NCBI GenBank assembly: GCA_019637855.1
Contig: JAHBUX010000001.1
Span: forward strand, 81,337 to 145,336
DNA length: 64,000 nt
From: Bdellovibrionales bacterium
GTDB taxonomy: Bacteria; Bdellovibrionota; Bdellovibrionia; Bdellovibrionales; UBA1609
Direction of reading: 5' to 3'
Made by a program: the position numbers and the translations under genes. Every line of letters starts with the position of its first letter. Position 1 is the first letter of the stretch. Positions 52,911 to 60,896 of the stretch are shown one piece after another. Under the pieces are notes generated by a model that worked only from the letters and a program-made list of their open reading frames with translations, did not search any database and was not told the DNA's origin.

Positions 52911-53884
52911 CAGTGAGATCGTCTTTCATGGAGCGAGTTAGGAATTTTGCCTTCAAGGAGAAAGTCTATTTTCTGAAAAGAAGAGAGATCAACTGGGCTT
53001 CACTCGTAAAATGCGGCGTTGTCGCGCTCGTGATTGGCGTTGTGGGGATTTTACTCATCCCTGTACCCAAGGAAACCGTCGGTGAGTTTCACGAACAGGC
53101 CCCACTGGGAGAGCGCCCTTCAGTGGCATCAAGCAGTGATCCAACTCAAGAAGCCGCTAGTCAGATCGGAGCGGGTCAAGGATATGCGAGATCAACCCCA
53201 TCGAACTTGAGCCACCTCTATGCGCCAACCTACGGTAGCGGCGGCGGTTCTGCCTCTTCGGGCGATGAGCGCAATAGCTCGATGATTCTTGCCCGTGGAG
53301 GATTAGACAGCAAAACCCAAATTCCCCCTGGAAGTCGGATTGCGGTCAAGCTCTATGAGCGAGCTATCGTTGCTAATCAAGGGATGCCCGTTATCGGTGT
53401 CGTCACTCGTGACTACATTCACGAAGATGCACTGGCAATTCCCCAAGGATCGAAACTCTTTGGGGATGTGACCTTTGATGATGGAGGCGACCGCGCCAAT
53501 GTGAGTTGGAAGTCCGTTCAATTCCCTGACGGAAGAGAGCGGGAATTTGCAGCCATTGGTGTTGGTTCAGATGGACAGGTCGGAGTTTCTGGCCGTGTTC
53601 ACTCCGAAGCCTTGAAGAATACCGTTGGGCAAACCCTTACGCGCTTTATCGGAGCGTATGCGGAAGGTTCCATGCAGCGCGGAGCTTTGGGCGGGAATCC
53701 TGGCGGTGATGACAATGGCTGGAAGAACGCCATTGCCGAAACTGCTAAGGATCGAGCCGAGAGTTGGGCGAACGATCTCAAAAAAGAAAAACGATGGATT
53801 GAGATTTCAAATCAAACGGAATTTTACGCCGTGCTAACGACAAATTTCGCGTTCCGCGACCCTGGAACTACTTATGGCAGATAA
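52901..53884 (+). CDS. VirB10/TrbI-type channel protein
   Basis: A 327-residue protein with one N-terminal membrane helix (LVKCGVVALVIGVVGILLIPV), a Pro/Ser/Gly linker, then the VirB10 beta-barrel domain (LDSKTQIPPGSRIAVKLYER, MPVIGVVTRDYI, IPQGSKLFGDVTFDDGGDR, VSWKSVQFPDGRE). It spans the envelope and transmits energy to the outer pore. AGGGGG precedes the ATG. Confidence 0.92.
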   Translation: MEVAVRSSFMERVRNFAFKEKVYFLKRREINWASLVKCGVVALVIGVVGILLIPVPKETVGEFHEQAPLGERPSVASSSDPTQEAASQIGAGQGYARSTPSNLSHLYAPTYGSGGGSASSGDERNSSMILARGGLDSKTQIPPGSRIAVKLYERAIVANQGMPVIGVVTRDYIHEDALAIPQGSKLFGDVTFDDGGDRANVSWKSVQFPDGREREFAAIGVGSDGQVGVSGRVHSEALKNTVGQTLTRFIGAYAEGSMQRGALGGNPGGDDNGWKNAIAETAKDRAESWANDLKKEKRWIEISNQTEFYAVLTTNFAFRDPGTTYGR

Positions 53885-55487
53885 GAAAAAGGAAACCTCC
53901 CAAGTCAGCGATCAAACGCTGCTTTGGGGTGCCGGAATTATTTTTGGCCTGATGGCCTTGAGCAAGGCGATTAACTTTTTGAACGTCTGGATCAGAGAAC
54001 CGCGAAACCAAGTCATTCTTCTTGGCTTTTGCGTATTGCTTTTAACTCCGCTTTTTTACTGGATGGCAAGAAAGCGCGAAGCCAATTTGAAGAAGCAAAA
54101 ACAAGAAAAAGCTGTCATCGGAAAATCCGAAAACTCCGTTTTCTGTGGCGTTACGGACAAGAAAGAGGAAGTCCATATCAAAACCCGCCAACGGGCGATG
54201 CACACTCAAGTTATTGGCACCACCAATGCCGGAAAAACTGAGAGCGTGATTCTACCGTGGGCGATTCAAGATATTGAGCAAGGGCGCGGCCTGATTCTCA
54301 TAGATGGAAAATCAGACCGAAGCCTTCTTGATAAACTCTGGGCGTATGCTGTGAAAAACAAGCGGCAAAAGGATTTTCGCTTGTTTTCACTCAGTAGCCC
54401 CGATGAGTCGCACCAGTTCAACCCTCTTCTTGGCGGTAGCCCCGAAGAGGTAGCAGAGCGCGTGTTCAATTCGTTCGAGTTTGAAAATGAGTATTACCGG
54501 AGTGTGCAGTTTGAAATCTTCGCACAAGTGATGAGGATTTTTTCGGAGAGTCGGGAGCTTCCGACCTTCTTAAAGGTCTTTGAAGCCATCTCGACACCGA
54601 ACAAGCTGAAGGCTCTAGCCGAGAAAACCGGAAACCAAGGATTGAAGAATTGGGCGAAGCATTACGCTAGTCTTCCGCCAACGGAAATCGCGCAAAGGAC
54701 AAGCGGCCTAACGGCAGCTCTTAGTCACTTTGCTTTCGGAAAGACTTCGGCTTTGTTCAATACGGAAAGCCCAAGTATCGACTTGGATTGCGCGTTAAGG
54801 GAAAATCTGATCGTGTATTTTCAGCTTCCCGTGATGCTTTCACCTTTCTTGGGGAAAGCCTCCGGGAAGATGATTTTGCAATGCCTTCAAAGTGCGGTAG
54901 CGAATCGTCACCGTGGGGAAAATAGGAATCACAATTTCTATTCGGTCTTTCTCGATGACTTTTCTGAGTATCTTTACCCAGGCTTCGTCACTATCTTGAA
55001 TAAATCAAGAAGTGCCAATGTCGGGATCGTATTCGCTCATCAGGCTTTGGGCGACATCAAGACTATGGGAGATGCCATTGCTAATTCAATTCTCACCAAT
55101 GCGAATCTCAAAGTGTTCATGCGCGGCAATGATCCTGAGTCGGCTGAATACTTCTCTAAGGTGATCGGAACCGTCAAGAGTATGAAATACACCTCGCGCA
55201 CGAAGCGCGGTGTATTTGCTCAAGAAGACACAGGCGATGCTTCGGCTCGTGAGGTAGATGAATTTATCATCCATCCAAACCGATTCAAAAATGAACTTGG
55301 TGTCGGCCAAGCCGTGATGGTCATTCCGCATGAGGCCGGAAGTAGAACCATCAACATCGAGTTTCAGAAATTTGACGATCTACCGCCTGAGCCATTTTTG
55401 AAAATTGAAAAAACGGCATCAGCCGGACTTGCGGAATTACCTGAGACTGAAACGCCTCAATTTCATGGAGGTAAAAATGCAGCGTAA
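53874..55487 (+). CDS. VirD4/TraD-type coupling protein
   Basis: A 537-residue protein with two N-terminal membrane helices (LLWGAGIIFGLMALSKAINF and VILLGFCVLLLTPLFYW), Walker A IGTTNAGKTES (about 114), LILIDGKSDRSLL, and Walker B YSVFLDDFSEYL (about 357). This is the hexameric T4 coupling protein that delivers the relaxosome to the secretion channel. Overlaps VirB10 by 11 bases. Confidence 0.92.
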   Translation: MADKKKETSQVSDQTLLWGAGIIFGLMALSKAINFLNVWIREPRNQVILLGFCVLLLTPLFYWMARKREANLKKQKQEKAVIGKSENSVFCGVTDKKEEVHIKTRQRAMHTQVIGTTNAGKTESVILPWAIQDIEQGRGLILIDGKSDRSLLDKLWAYAVKNKRQKDFRLFSLSSPDESHQFNPLLGGSPEEVAERVFNSFEFENEYYRSVQFEIFAQVMRIFSESRELPTFLKVFEAISTPNKLKALAEKTGNQGLKNWAKHYASLPPTEIAQRTSGLTAALSHFAFGKTSALFNTESPSIDLDCALRENLIVYFQLPVMLSPFLGKASGKMILQCLQSAVANRHRGENRNHNFYSVFLDDFSEYLYPGFVTILNKSRSANVGIVFAHQALGDIKTMGDAIANSILTNANLKVFMRGNDPESAEYFSKVIGTVKSMKYTSRTKRGVFAQEDTGDASAREVDEFIIHPNRFKNELGVGQAVMVIPHEAGSRTINIEFQKFDDLPPEPFLKIEKTASAGLAELPETETPQFHGGKNAA

Positions 55488-55911
55488 AATCTATGTGATT
55501 TTTTGTACCTTGGTTTTCGCGCTTATCCTTAACGGATGCGCGACCCAAGGAAAGAGTGCTGGACTTGGAGGATTGATTGGAGCAACTGGTGGAGCCGCCC
55601 TTGGCGGCATCGTAGACCCCGGGAAAAATGGAGAATACCGAACTCGAAACGTCGTTGTCGGCGCAACGATTGGTGGAATGGCGGGCTTGATTGCTGGCTC
55701 TGCTCTCCACGATGAAATCAAAACACGAGAGGCCAAAGCCTACGCAAACGGACGCGCATCGGCTCCTCGTCAAGCAACGGGAGCCATGCCGTCCTTGCAG
55801 GAAGCCAAGGTGGAATCTCGATGGATCGAAGGCCGTGTGGTGGGTAATCGCTACATCGAGGGGCATTTCGAGTATATCATCACGGAACCGACTCGCTGGA
55901 ATGCGCAGTGA
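55477..55911 (+). CDS. Glycine-zipper lipoprotein
   Basis: About 144 residues from ATG 55477 (ATGGAGGT upstream). Lipoprotein signal (IYVIFCTLVFALILNGC), then two Gly-zipper segments (GLGGLIGATGGAALGGIV and VVVGATIGGMAGLIAGSAL) as in the 17-kDa surface antigen/SlyB type. It may serve as the VirB7-like outer-membrane lipoprotein of this system, which otherwise lacks one; this is inferred from position. Confidence 0.7.
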   Translation: MQRKIYVIFCTLVFALILNGCATQGKSAGLGGLIGATGGAALGGIVDPGKNGEYRTRNVVVGATIGGMAGLIAGSALHDEIKTREAKAYANGRASAPRQATGAMPSLQEAKVESRWIEGRVVGNRYIEGHFEYIITEPTRWNAQ

Positions 55912-56654
55912 GCGCAAAGCATTTTCCTCTTCGAGAAATCAGCTTCGCGGCAAAAACCGGATTCTTGAGCAAAGCCCTTTGGCATAGGTTTTTTACCACG
56001 CGATCCTATAGCCGGAACTCGCGGGTTTGGAATCGCTTTGTTGAAGACGGATACTTCCGTCCTCACGAATCGAAGATGCTGCCCGATGTTTTGATCTTGG
56101 GAAATCGTTCTTTGATTGAACTTGAGCGGCGCGGAATCGTGGCCGTTACAAAACCTCATCTTGGTCAATTCGACCATGATGAGAAAGCCGCCAACATCAT
56201 TTTAAGCCTTGAGCAAGAGAATGTGTTGGACGGCTTTACGACGGAAGCGGAACTCAAACGTAAGAACTGGCTGTGGATGAAGACCACTCAAGACGGCAAG
56301 GATGCTAAGTTTCCCGACCTGACATTGCGGCTTCCAAAGCCCGCGAAGTATCGCACGGTGGCTCTTGAGATCGAGCAATCGAAGAAGACTTTTGATCGGT
56401 ACAAGAAGGTGATGAACAGTTACGCTGTCACCAAGGAAATTGAGATCGTCGTTTTCATTGCAAACCAACAGTATATCTTCAACAGCATTTCTCGTGCGAT
56501 GAAGGAAGTCAGCTATCCCTCGTGGGAGCGGCCTGTTGGATTTGGGGAGATGGAAGCGTGGCTCAAAAACCCTCTGACGGCACCGATCTACATGAGCCGT
56601 GGAGTCGAGTCCATCGAGCAATGGATGAACGAAAAACGCGAACGTGTTGGCTAA
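55908..56654 (+). CDS. Replication-relaxation-like protein
   Basis: A 248-residue protein. The N-terminus contains a winged-helix-like part (GFLSKALWHRFFTTRSYSRN), and the C half has FPDLTLRL ... YRTVALEIEQSKKTFDRYKK, a D-(x)-E-x-E/K pattern like PD-(D/E)xK nucleases. This fits the replication-relaxation family (PF13814-type) found in conjugative and rolling-circle elements. It may process or protect transfer DNA. It overlaps the lipoprotein by 4 bases and lies next to the oriT candidate. Confidence 0.6.
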   Translation: MSAKHFPLREISFAAKTGFLSKALWHRFFTTRSYSRNSRVWNRFVEDGYFRPHESKMLPDVLILGNRSLIELERRGIVAVTKPHLGQFDHDEKAANIILSLEQENVLDGFTTEAELKRKNWLWMKTTQDGKDAKFPDLTLRLPKPAKYRTVALEIEQSKKTFDRYKKVMNSYAVTKEIEIVVFIANQQYIFNSISRAMKEVSYPSWERPVGFGEMEAWLKNPLTAPIYMSRGVESIEQWMNEKRERVG

Positions 56655-56668
56655 ACACTAGCAACACC

Positions 56669-56689
56669 ACTAGCAAATCGTTTGCTAGT
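56669..56689. repeat. Perfect palindrome ACTAGCAAA-TCG-TTTGCTAGT
   Basis: 9-bp arms around a 3-base centre, immediately after the replication-relaxation-like gene. CTAGC motifs recur at 56657 and in the larger structure at 56784, which suggests a family of sites for one DNA-binding protein. Confidence 0.6.
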
Positions 56690-56746
56690 TGAGAGCGTTT
56701 TCGCACAAGTGAAGATTTGAGTGAAATTCAATTCAGAACAAAGACT

Positions 56747-56866
56747 TACCCACCGCCTCACTTTATAGAATCTGCCCCTGATCGCTAGTGACCCCTCCCA
56801 CCCAACGAGTACATTGGTTGGAAGGGGTCACTAGCTGGTGCAGAAAATAAATTTCGGCGGTGGGTA
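56747..56866. other. Nested inverted repeats, candidate oriT
   Basis: Three concentric arm pairs share almost one axis near 56810. The outer pair is TACCCACCGCC (56747-56757) with GGCGGTGGGTA (56856-56866); the middle is GCTAGTGACCCCT (56784-56796) with AGGGGTCACTAGC (56823-56835); the inner is CCAAC with GTTGG (56802-56821). It sits in a non-coding gap between a relaxation-type gene and a small DNA-binding gene, the usual oriT setting. An origin of replication is the alternative. Confidence 0.6.
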
Positions 56867-56885
56867 GGTATGAAAGGATTTAGGA

Positions 56886-57266
56886 GTGGATAATAATTTA
56901 GAAAAAAAAGAAGAAGAAAAGGAAAAGGAAAAGGGAGATGAACTCTATCGGATTACGATGACAAGGGAAGCTGAGAAAGCACTCGGTGATATGCTGGAGA
57001 AAGCAAACTCTGGTTTCATTGGTGGCAAAATCAATAGGACACAGCTTGTAAGCTGGACACTCATAAAGATGAGTCAGGATATCAATGAATCCAGTCTACA
57101 GGAGCTTCGTTCGGCGCATTTTGATGACATTTCTGCTTTGGAGTCATTGTTCCGCAAGGCAAAGGATTCCGGCGAAATCTCTCCTGAGCTTAGAGAGATT
57201 CTAATGAAAGAGATTGGATTTGCCGCTCCCAGCAAAAGGGCCGGAAAAAACAAGGTTGACAAATGA
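56886..57266 (+). CDS. Small DNA-binding, MobC/RHH-like accessory protein
   Basis: A 126-residue protein starting at GTG with AAGGA upstream. A Lys/Glu-rich N-terminus (EEEKEKEKGDELYRITM) is followed by RITMTREAEKALGDMLEKA and INRTQLVSWTLIKM, a beta strand and two helices as in ribbon-helix-helix proteins. Its position next to the inverted repeats suggests a relaxosome accessory that binds them. The basic C-terminal tail ends KRAGKNKVDK. Confidence 0.55.
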   Translation: MDNNLEKKEEEKEKEKGDELYRITMTREAEKALGDMLEKANSGFIGGKINRTQLVSWTLIKMSQDINESSLQELRSAHFDDISALESLFRKAKDSGEISPELREILMKEIGFAAPSKRAGKNKVDK

Positions 57267-57288
57267 ATACATCAATGATGTATTCATT
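57256..57288 (+). promoter_or_regulatory. Promoter with embedded palindromic operator
   Basis: TTGACA at 57256-57261 and TGTATT at 57279-57284 are 17 bases apart. Within this span lies a perfect palindrome AATGAATACATC-AAT-GATGTATTCATT (57262-57288). The layout fits repression by the Xre protein encoded directly downstream. Confidence 0.7.
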
Positions 57289-57292
57289 CTTG

Positions 57293-57526
57293 ATGGTACT
57301 AGATGGAAAACGCTTTCAGAAAATTAGGGAGAGGCTTGGCTTGAGCCGTGAGGAGCTAGCCGAGCTTTTTGGGTTATCGGGCTACATGGCAATCTCCAAT
57401 ATTGAAAATGGAACTCGCAACGCGGGTCCAACTTTAGCGGTGGTCATGCGAACTCTTGATGCCATTCCACTTAAGAAAGCCCAGGATATAATTGAGGCGA
57501 TTAAAAAACATGGGAGAAACCCATGA
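57293..57526 (+). CDS. Xre-family transcription regulator
   Basis: About 77 residues from ATG 57293. FQKIRERLGLSREELAELFG, then LSGYMAISNIENGTR, is the classic Cro/CI helix-turn-helix. An in-frame ATG at 57263 would start inside the promoter and operator. If the TTGACA promoter is real, the transcript begins about 57291 and the ATG at 57293 is leaderless. It probably represses its own operon, which includes the serine recombinase, and so controls excision. Confidence 0.75.
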   Translation: MVLDGKRFQKIRERLGLSREELAELFGLSGYMAISNIENGTRNAGPTLAVVMRTLDAIPLKKAQDIIEAIKKHGRNP

Positions 57527-57753
57527 TTTATAGGTTTGGAAATTCCATGCACAAATGCAGCTCAAAAGATTACAATAGAAATCTTCCTGCGAAACCGCTT
57601 GAGTATGTATCACAAGGTAAAGAGATCGACCCATTTGAGGCCGATCTTCGCAAAGATAGTGTGCGATTGATTATTGCCGAAATTTTCGCTTGTATGAGAA
57701 AACGTAAGCGACGATCTGAGGAGTCTTTGGAAAGGAAACCGTATGCCGCTTAA
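57523..57753 (+). CDS. Small hypothetical protein between regulator and recombinase
   Basis: A 76-residue protein whose ATG overlaps the Xre stop by 4 bases and whose 3' end overlaps the recombinase start by 11 bases. Contains YVSQGKEIDPFEADLRKDSV and a basic RKRKRRSEES stretch. It could be an excision or directionality factor by position; the sequence alone does not show this. Confidence 0.55.
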   Translation: MIYRFGNSMHKCSSKDYNRNLPAKPLEYVSQGKEIDPFEADLRKDSVRLIIAEIFACMRKRKRRSEESLERKPYAA

Positions 57754-59464
57754 AATTGGCGCTTACATTCGTGTCAGTACAGAAGAACAGGCTCAGGTTG
57801 TCGAAGGCTCTCTTGATTCTCAGAAGTATCGAATCAATGGTTACGTTGATATTCGCAACAGCCAGGAATCTACTTGGGGGAAAATAGTTGAAACTTACAT
57901 TGATGACGGATTTTCAGCAAAAGATACCCGTCGTCCCGCATATCAAAGGATGATGAGGGATATTCGTAGTGGTAAAGTGAACTTGATTTTAGTGACCGAT
58001 ATTTCACGCCTCTCGCGCAATATCTCAGACTTTTGCGACCTATTGAAAGATCTTGAAAAGTACAAAGCCAAGTTTCTTTCGATCAAAGAACAGTTTGATT
58101 CGAGCACACCCGCAGGCGAGATGATGCTCTTTAATATGATTAACCTTGCCCAATTTGAAAGAAAGCAGACTTCCGAGCGAGTTGCGACGAATTTTCATTC
58201 GAGAGCCGTGCGCGGTCTAAAAAATGGTGGATCACCTATCCTTGGGTATGACAGCGATGCGTCCAACAGAGGTAAGTTGGTTGTAAACGCCGATGAAGCA
58301 GCGTGGGTGAAAAAGGCGTTCTCCCTCTACCTTAAGACAGGAAGCACACGGCTCACAGCGATTGAGATGAACAGCCTTAGCATACCGAGAAAAGCTGGTC
58401 GCGGTTTTGGAAAAGTGTGGTCACTGTCATCGGTTAAAACTTTGCTTCGTAATCGTGCCTACATTGGTGAGCGCGAAGTGAATGCCGATAAAAAAAATGA
58501 AGACCCATCGAACTTGAAAACGTGGCAGCGTTACCAAATCGTAAAAGCCTCATGGCCCGCCATTGTCGATAAATCGACCTTCAATTCCGTTCAGCGTTTG
58601 TTAGATGATGCGAAACTCTTGCACAGAAAGAAGATGAGGAACGCCAAACATCGGATTTTTCTATTGTCGGGAGTAATTCGCTGCGGAGAATGTGGACGAG
58701 CTTTAATTGGTCAATCAGCACATGGAAAAAATCAAGTCCATAGGTACTACGCCCACTCTTCAAATCGCTCGACAACACCAGTGGAATGTTCGGTCAAGCG
58801 TTACAATGCTGACGAAGTTGAAAAAGTGTTGCTTTCGCACTTGGCGACCGATGCACAAGACGCTGGTTATCTCGAAGACTTAAAAGAGGCCATCGTCAAT
58901 AACGGTCAAAGCGCATCGATTGAGGTGAAGAGGGAAATTCAACGACTGGAGAAATCCATCAAGTCAGTGGATGTTGAAATTGAGAATGTGTTTCGACTTC
59001 AATCCGAAAATCCTTTAAGTGATTCCGTAAAATCGCTCATCACCGAGCGACTAGAAAAGCTCTCCAGTAATAGGAAGACTCACCAAGACTATTTGTTTGA
59101 GCTTCGCCAAAAGCAGGATGAACTTTTGGAAACAGATGAGATTGCGACCTCCCTCGAAGAGAAGTTGCGTCTCCTTAAGCAGTCGATGAAAAAGGCTGAA
59201 CCTGCCGTCCTAAAGCGCCTGATTCGTAATCTATATGATGTCATCTTTTTGAAGGAAGGCCGCATAGAGGGTTTCTACGTCACCACCAACCGCGATGACG
59301 GCTCTCGCCAATATTCTAAAAACAAAAAGGCTTCGGGGGTTCTCCCTGAAGCCTTTCCTCAAAACTCAAAAAACTACCTCTTTCCGAAGTGGCAGCCATC
59401 CGGTCCAACACTTGCGTATTGGTTGGATTGGTGGAGGCGGCGGGAGTTGAACCCGCGTCCGTAA
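57743..59464 (+). CDS. Large serine recombinase (integrase)
   Basis: A 573-residue protein. The resolvase domain has IGAYIRVSTEEQ with catalytic Ser at about 12, LILVTDISRLSRN and ERKQTSERVA. The Recombinase domain reads PILGYDSDASN ... NRAYIGEREV. A zinc ribbon (IRCGECGRALIGQ, then VECSVKRY) precedes a coiled coil (about 400-480). It catalyses integration at ssrA. The last residues (WWRRRELNPRP) are encoded by the tmRNA gene across the attachment site, so the C-terminus depends on integration. Third gene of the Xre operon. Confidence 0.93.
   Translation: MPLKIGAYIRVSTEEQAQVVEGSLDSQKYRINGYVDIRNSQESTWGKIVETYIDDGFSAKDTRRPAYQRMMRDIRSGKVNLILVTDISRLSRNISDFCDLLKDLEKYKAKFLSIKEQFDSSTPAGEMMLFNMINLAQFERKQTSERVATNFHSRAVRGLKNGGSPILGYDSDASNRGKLVVNADEAAWVKKAFSLYLKTGSTRLTAIEMNSLSIPRKAGRGFGKVWSLSSVKTLLRNRAYIGEREVNADKKNEDPSNLKTWQRYQIVKASWPAIVDKSTFNSVQRLLDDAKLLHRKKMRNAKHRIFLLSGVIRCGECGRALIGQSAHGKNQVHRYYAHSSNRSTTPVECSVKRYNADEVEKVLLSHLATDAQDAGYLEDLKEAIVNNGQSASIEVKREIQRLEKSIKSVDVEIENVFRLQSENPLSDSVKSLITERLEKLSSNRKTHQDYLFELRQKQDELLETDEIATSLEEKLRLLKQSMKKAEPAVLKRLIRNLYDVIFLKEGRIEGFYVTTNRDDGSRQYSKNKKASGVLPEAFPQNSKNYLFPKWQPSGPTLAYWLDWWRRRELNPRP
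59427..59435. other. Right attachment site (att repeat)
   Basis: ATTGGTGGA, the same as at 25422-25430. It includes the complement of the tmRNA CCA end (TGG at 59429-59431). Insertion here leaves ssrA intact. Confidence 0.65.
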
Positions 59465-59787
59465 GTGCTCCGCATTCAGGCAGCTACATGCTTAGTCGCT
59501 GACTTAACTAAGGCCCTGAGACGACCAGTGACAAACTTCTCAGAACCCGCCCTCCAGAGTTTTTAAACCGTGAGCCCTGGCGAGAACAACTCATGGTCGA
59601 TCCGACTAAAGTGGCGTCTTACCCGTAGCATCGGCGACTGTCAGGTTTGACGTCGCTACTCTAAAAAATTAGGCAGCGAGTGCGTAATCGGTATTGCCGA
59701 ATACATTTTGCCCATTTTTACGAGGTCCTTGGGCGCCTCGGCATGCTCCTGAAGTTTCGCGACCCACGTCGAAACCGTGTCGCCCCC
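59429..59787 (-). ncRNA. ssrA: tmRNA
   Basis: The 5' end GGGGGCGACACGGTTTCGACG and the 3' end ...CCGCCTCCACCA pair as a 7-bp tRNA-like acceptor (GGGGGCG with CGCCTCC), with a T-arm GGGTTCAACTCCC. The total is 359 nt. The tag reading frame at 59669-59698 ends GNTDYALAA and a TAA. It rescues stalled ribosomes by adding the degradation tag. Its 3' end is the integration site of the element. Confidence 0.96.
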
Positions 59788-59990
59788 AGTAACTTAACTC
59801 GATGACCATAACATAAGTTCGGCCAGGAAATCTGCAGAATTTCTGGGGAGACTAAGTCCCCGTGAGGCTTTCACAAAGACCGAGTGGTTCGAGAAAACGT
59901 AAACTCTGGTCACCCATATTTCTGAGCACTGAACCAATCGGCCCTTGACTCATTCGCCATCCTCCGTAGCATTGAACACAGAGGTTCAAA

Positions 59991-60497
59991 TTGAAACTAC
60001 GCGAGCTCTTGTGGATTTGCCTCTTTTTAATCTCAGCGGCAGCTGCCGTGAAGGCCACCTTTTATCCTCCGCCCTGCCCAATACTGACCGATCTCAATCC
60101 GCACGTTAAAGAGTACATCGACCATAAAATGCCGGCCGATGCCTACCCCTCGTCGGAGAGCTTTGAGAAACTTCGGGGCCAAATCGCCGCACTCGAAGCG
60201 CGTATTCCCGAAGTGCAAAAACTAGCAACCGAAGCGGCCGCACTGGATGAAAAGCAGAAGAAGGCAGAGACCCTCTTGGCTGAAATCCGAGAGGTCACAC
60301 AAAAGTCTATAGCTGAAAGCCGTACGACAGAGCTGCAATGGATGAAAGCCAATGTGGCTGAAAAATGCTTAGGCCTCAAACTCCAAACAGCGACCGGCAG
60401 TTCGATTTCACCACCACCGCTGCCAGAAGATCTCTTTAAATCCGCACCTGCTCCTCAACCAGCGAGCCCGAATGCACCTCCTGCGAAAAAGCAATAG
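59991..60497 (+). CDS. Exported or membrane-anchored coiled-coil protein
   Basis: A 168-residue protein with a TTG start (AGAGG upstream). N-terminal hydrophobic segment LLWICLFLISAAAAVKA. The middle is a long coiled coil (LRGQIAALEARIPEVQKLAT ... AETLLAEIREVTQKS), and a Pro-rich C-terminus follows (PPPLPEDLFKSAPAPQPASP). It is probably periplasmic and tethered. It overlaps the next gene by 26 bases; the two likely work together. Function unknown. Confidence 0.65.
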   Translation: MKLRELLWICLFLISAAAAVKATFYPPPCPILTDLNPHVKEYIDHKMPADAYPSSESFEKLRGQIAALEARIPEVQKLATEAAALDEKQKKAETLLAEIREVTQKSIAESRTTELQWMKANVAEKCLGLKLQTATGSSISPPPLPEDLFKSAPAPQPASPNAPPAKKQ

Positions 60498-60885
60498 TGC
60501 AATCTTTTGGCTTATTGTAAGTCACGCATCCCTGGCGTATGCCAGCTCTCCCGGTATGGCGACTATCGATGCGTACATAAAAACAAAAGATCAAGCTTCA
60601 GGCGCAGATTTGATCAAAAAAGGAACTGAGCTCTCTGAGCTAATGCTCCCTATACTGGACAAATACAAAGAGTCCGAGAAATACCACCGTGCGGCCATTA
60701 CTGCAGCTGAATCCGAAGTCACCGCCTTTAAGGACAAAAATCCCTATAGCGATACCAGATGGATTGGCACCCTGCGCACAGAGGTAAATAAATTCTGCTG
60801 TGAAATCCGCAGCAATCGCGCACGCCACACCATCTTGCTCAAGTGGCTAGAGGACTGGCTCGACAAAGACGATCACTCAAAATAA
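60472..60885 (+). CDS. Exported helical protein
   Basis: A 137-residue protein with a signal peptide (SAIFWLIVSHASLAYA). The mature part is mostly helical (ATIDAYIKTKDQASGADLIKK, YHRAAITAAESEVTAF) with two adjacent Cys (FCCEI). Overlaps the coiled-coil gene, so they are co-translated. Family not recognised. Confidence 0.6.
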   Translation: MHLLRKSNSAIFWLIVSHASLAYASSPGMATIDAYIKTKDQASGADLIKKGTELSELMLPILDKYKESEKYHRAAITAAESEVTAFKDKNPYSDTRWIGTLRTEVNKFCCEIRSNRARHTILLKWLEDWLDKDDHSK

Positions 60886-60896
60886 GTAGTCGTGAT

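Larger units (their letters stand above)
25422..59435. mobile_element. Integrative conjugative element in ssrA
   Basis: A 34-kb element bounded by a 9-bp direct repeat ATTGGTGGA. One copy lies just after the biosynthetic operon; the other overlaps the CCA end of the tmRNA gene. It carries a large serine recombinase at the right end, a VirB/VirD4 type IV secretion set, a replication-relaxation-like protein, an oriT candidate and accessory genes. It is visibly AT-richer than the flanks in its left half. The alternative left end is the ssrA-like remnant at 18183, which would add the biosynthetic cluster to the mobile unit. Confidence 0.8.

Noticed and set aside
59427..59464. Native C-terminal domain of the recombinase in WWRRRELNPRP
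   Set aside because: This tail is translated tmRNA sequence (the complement of its 3' end), so it is not a conserved protein segment.
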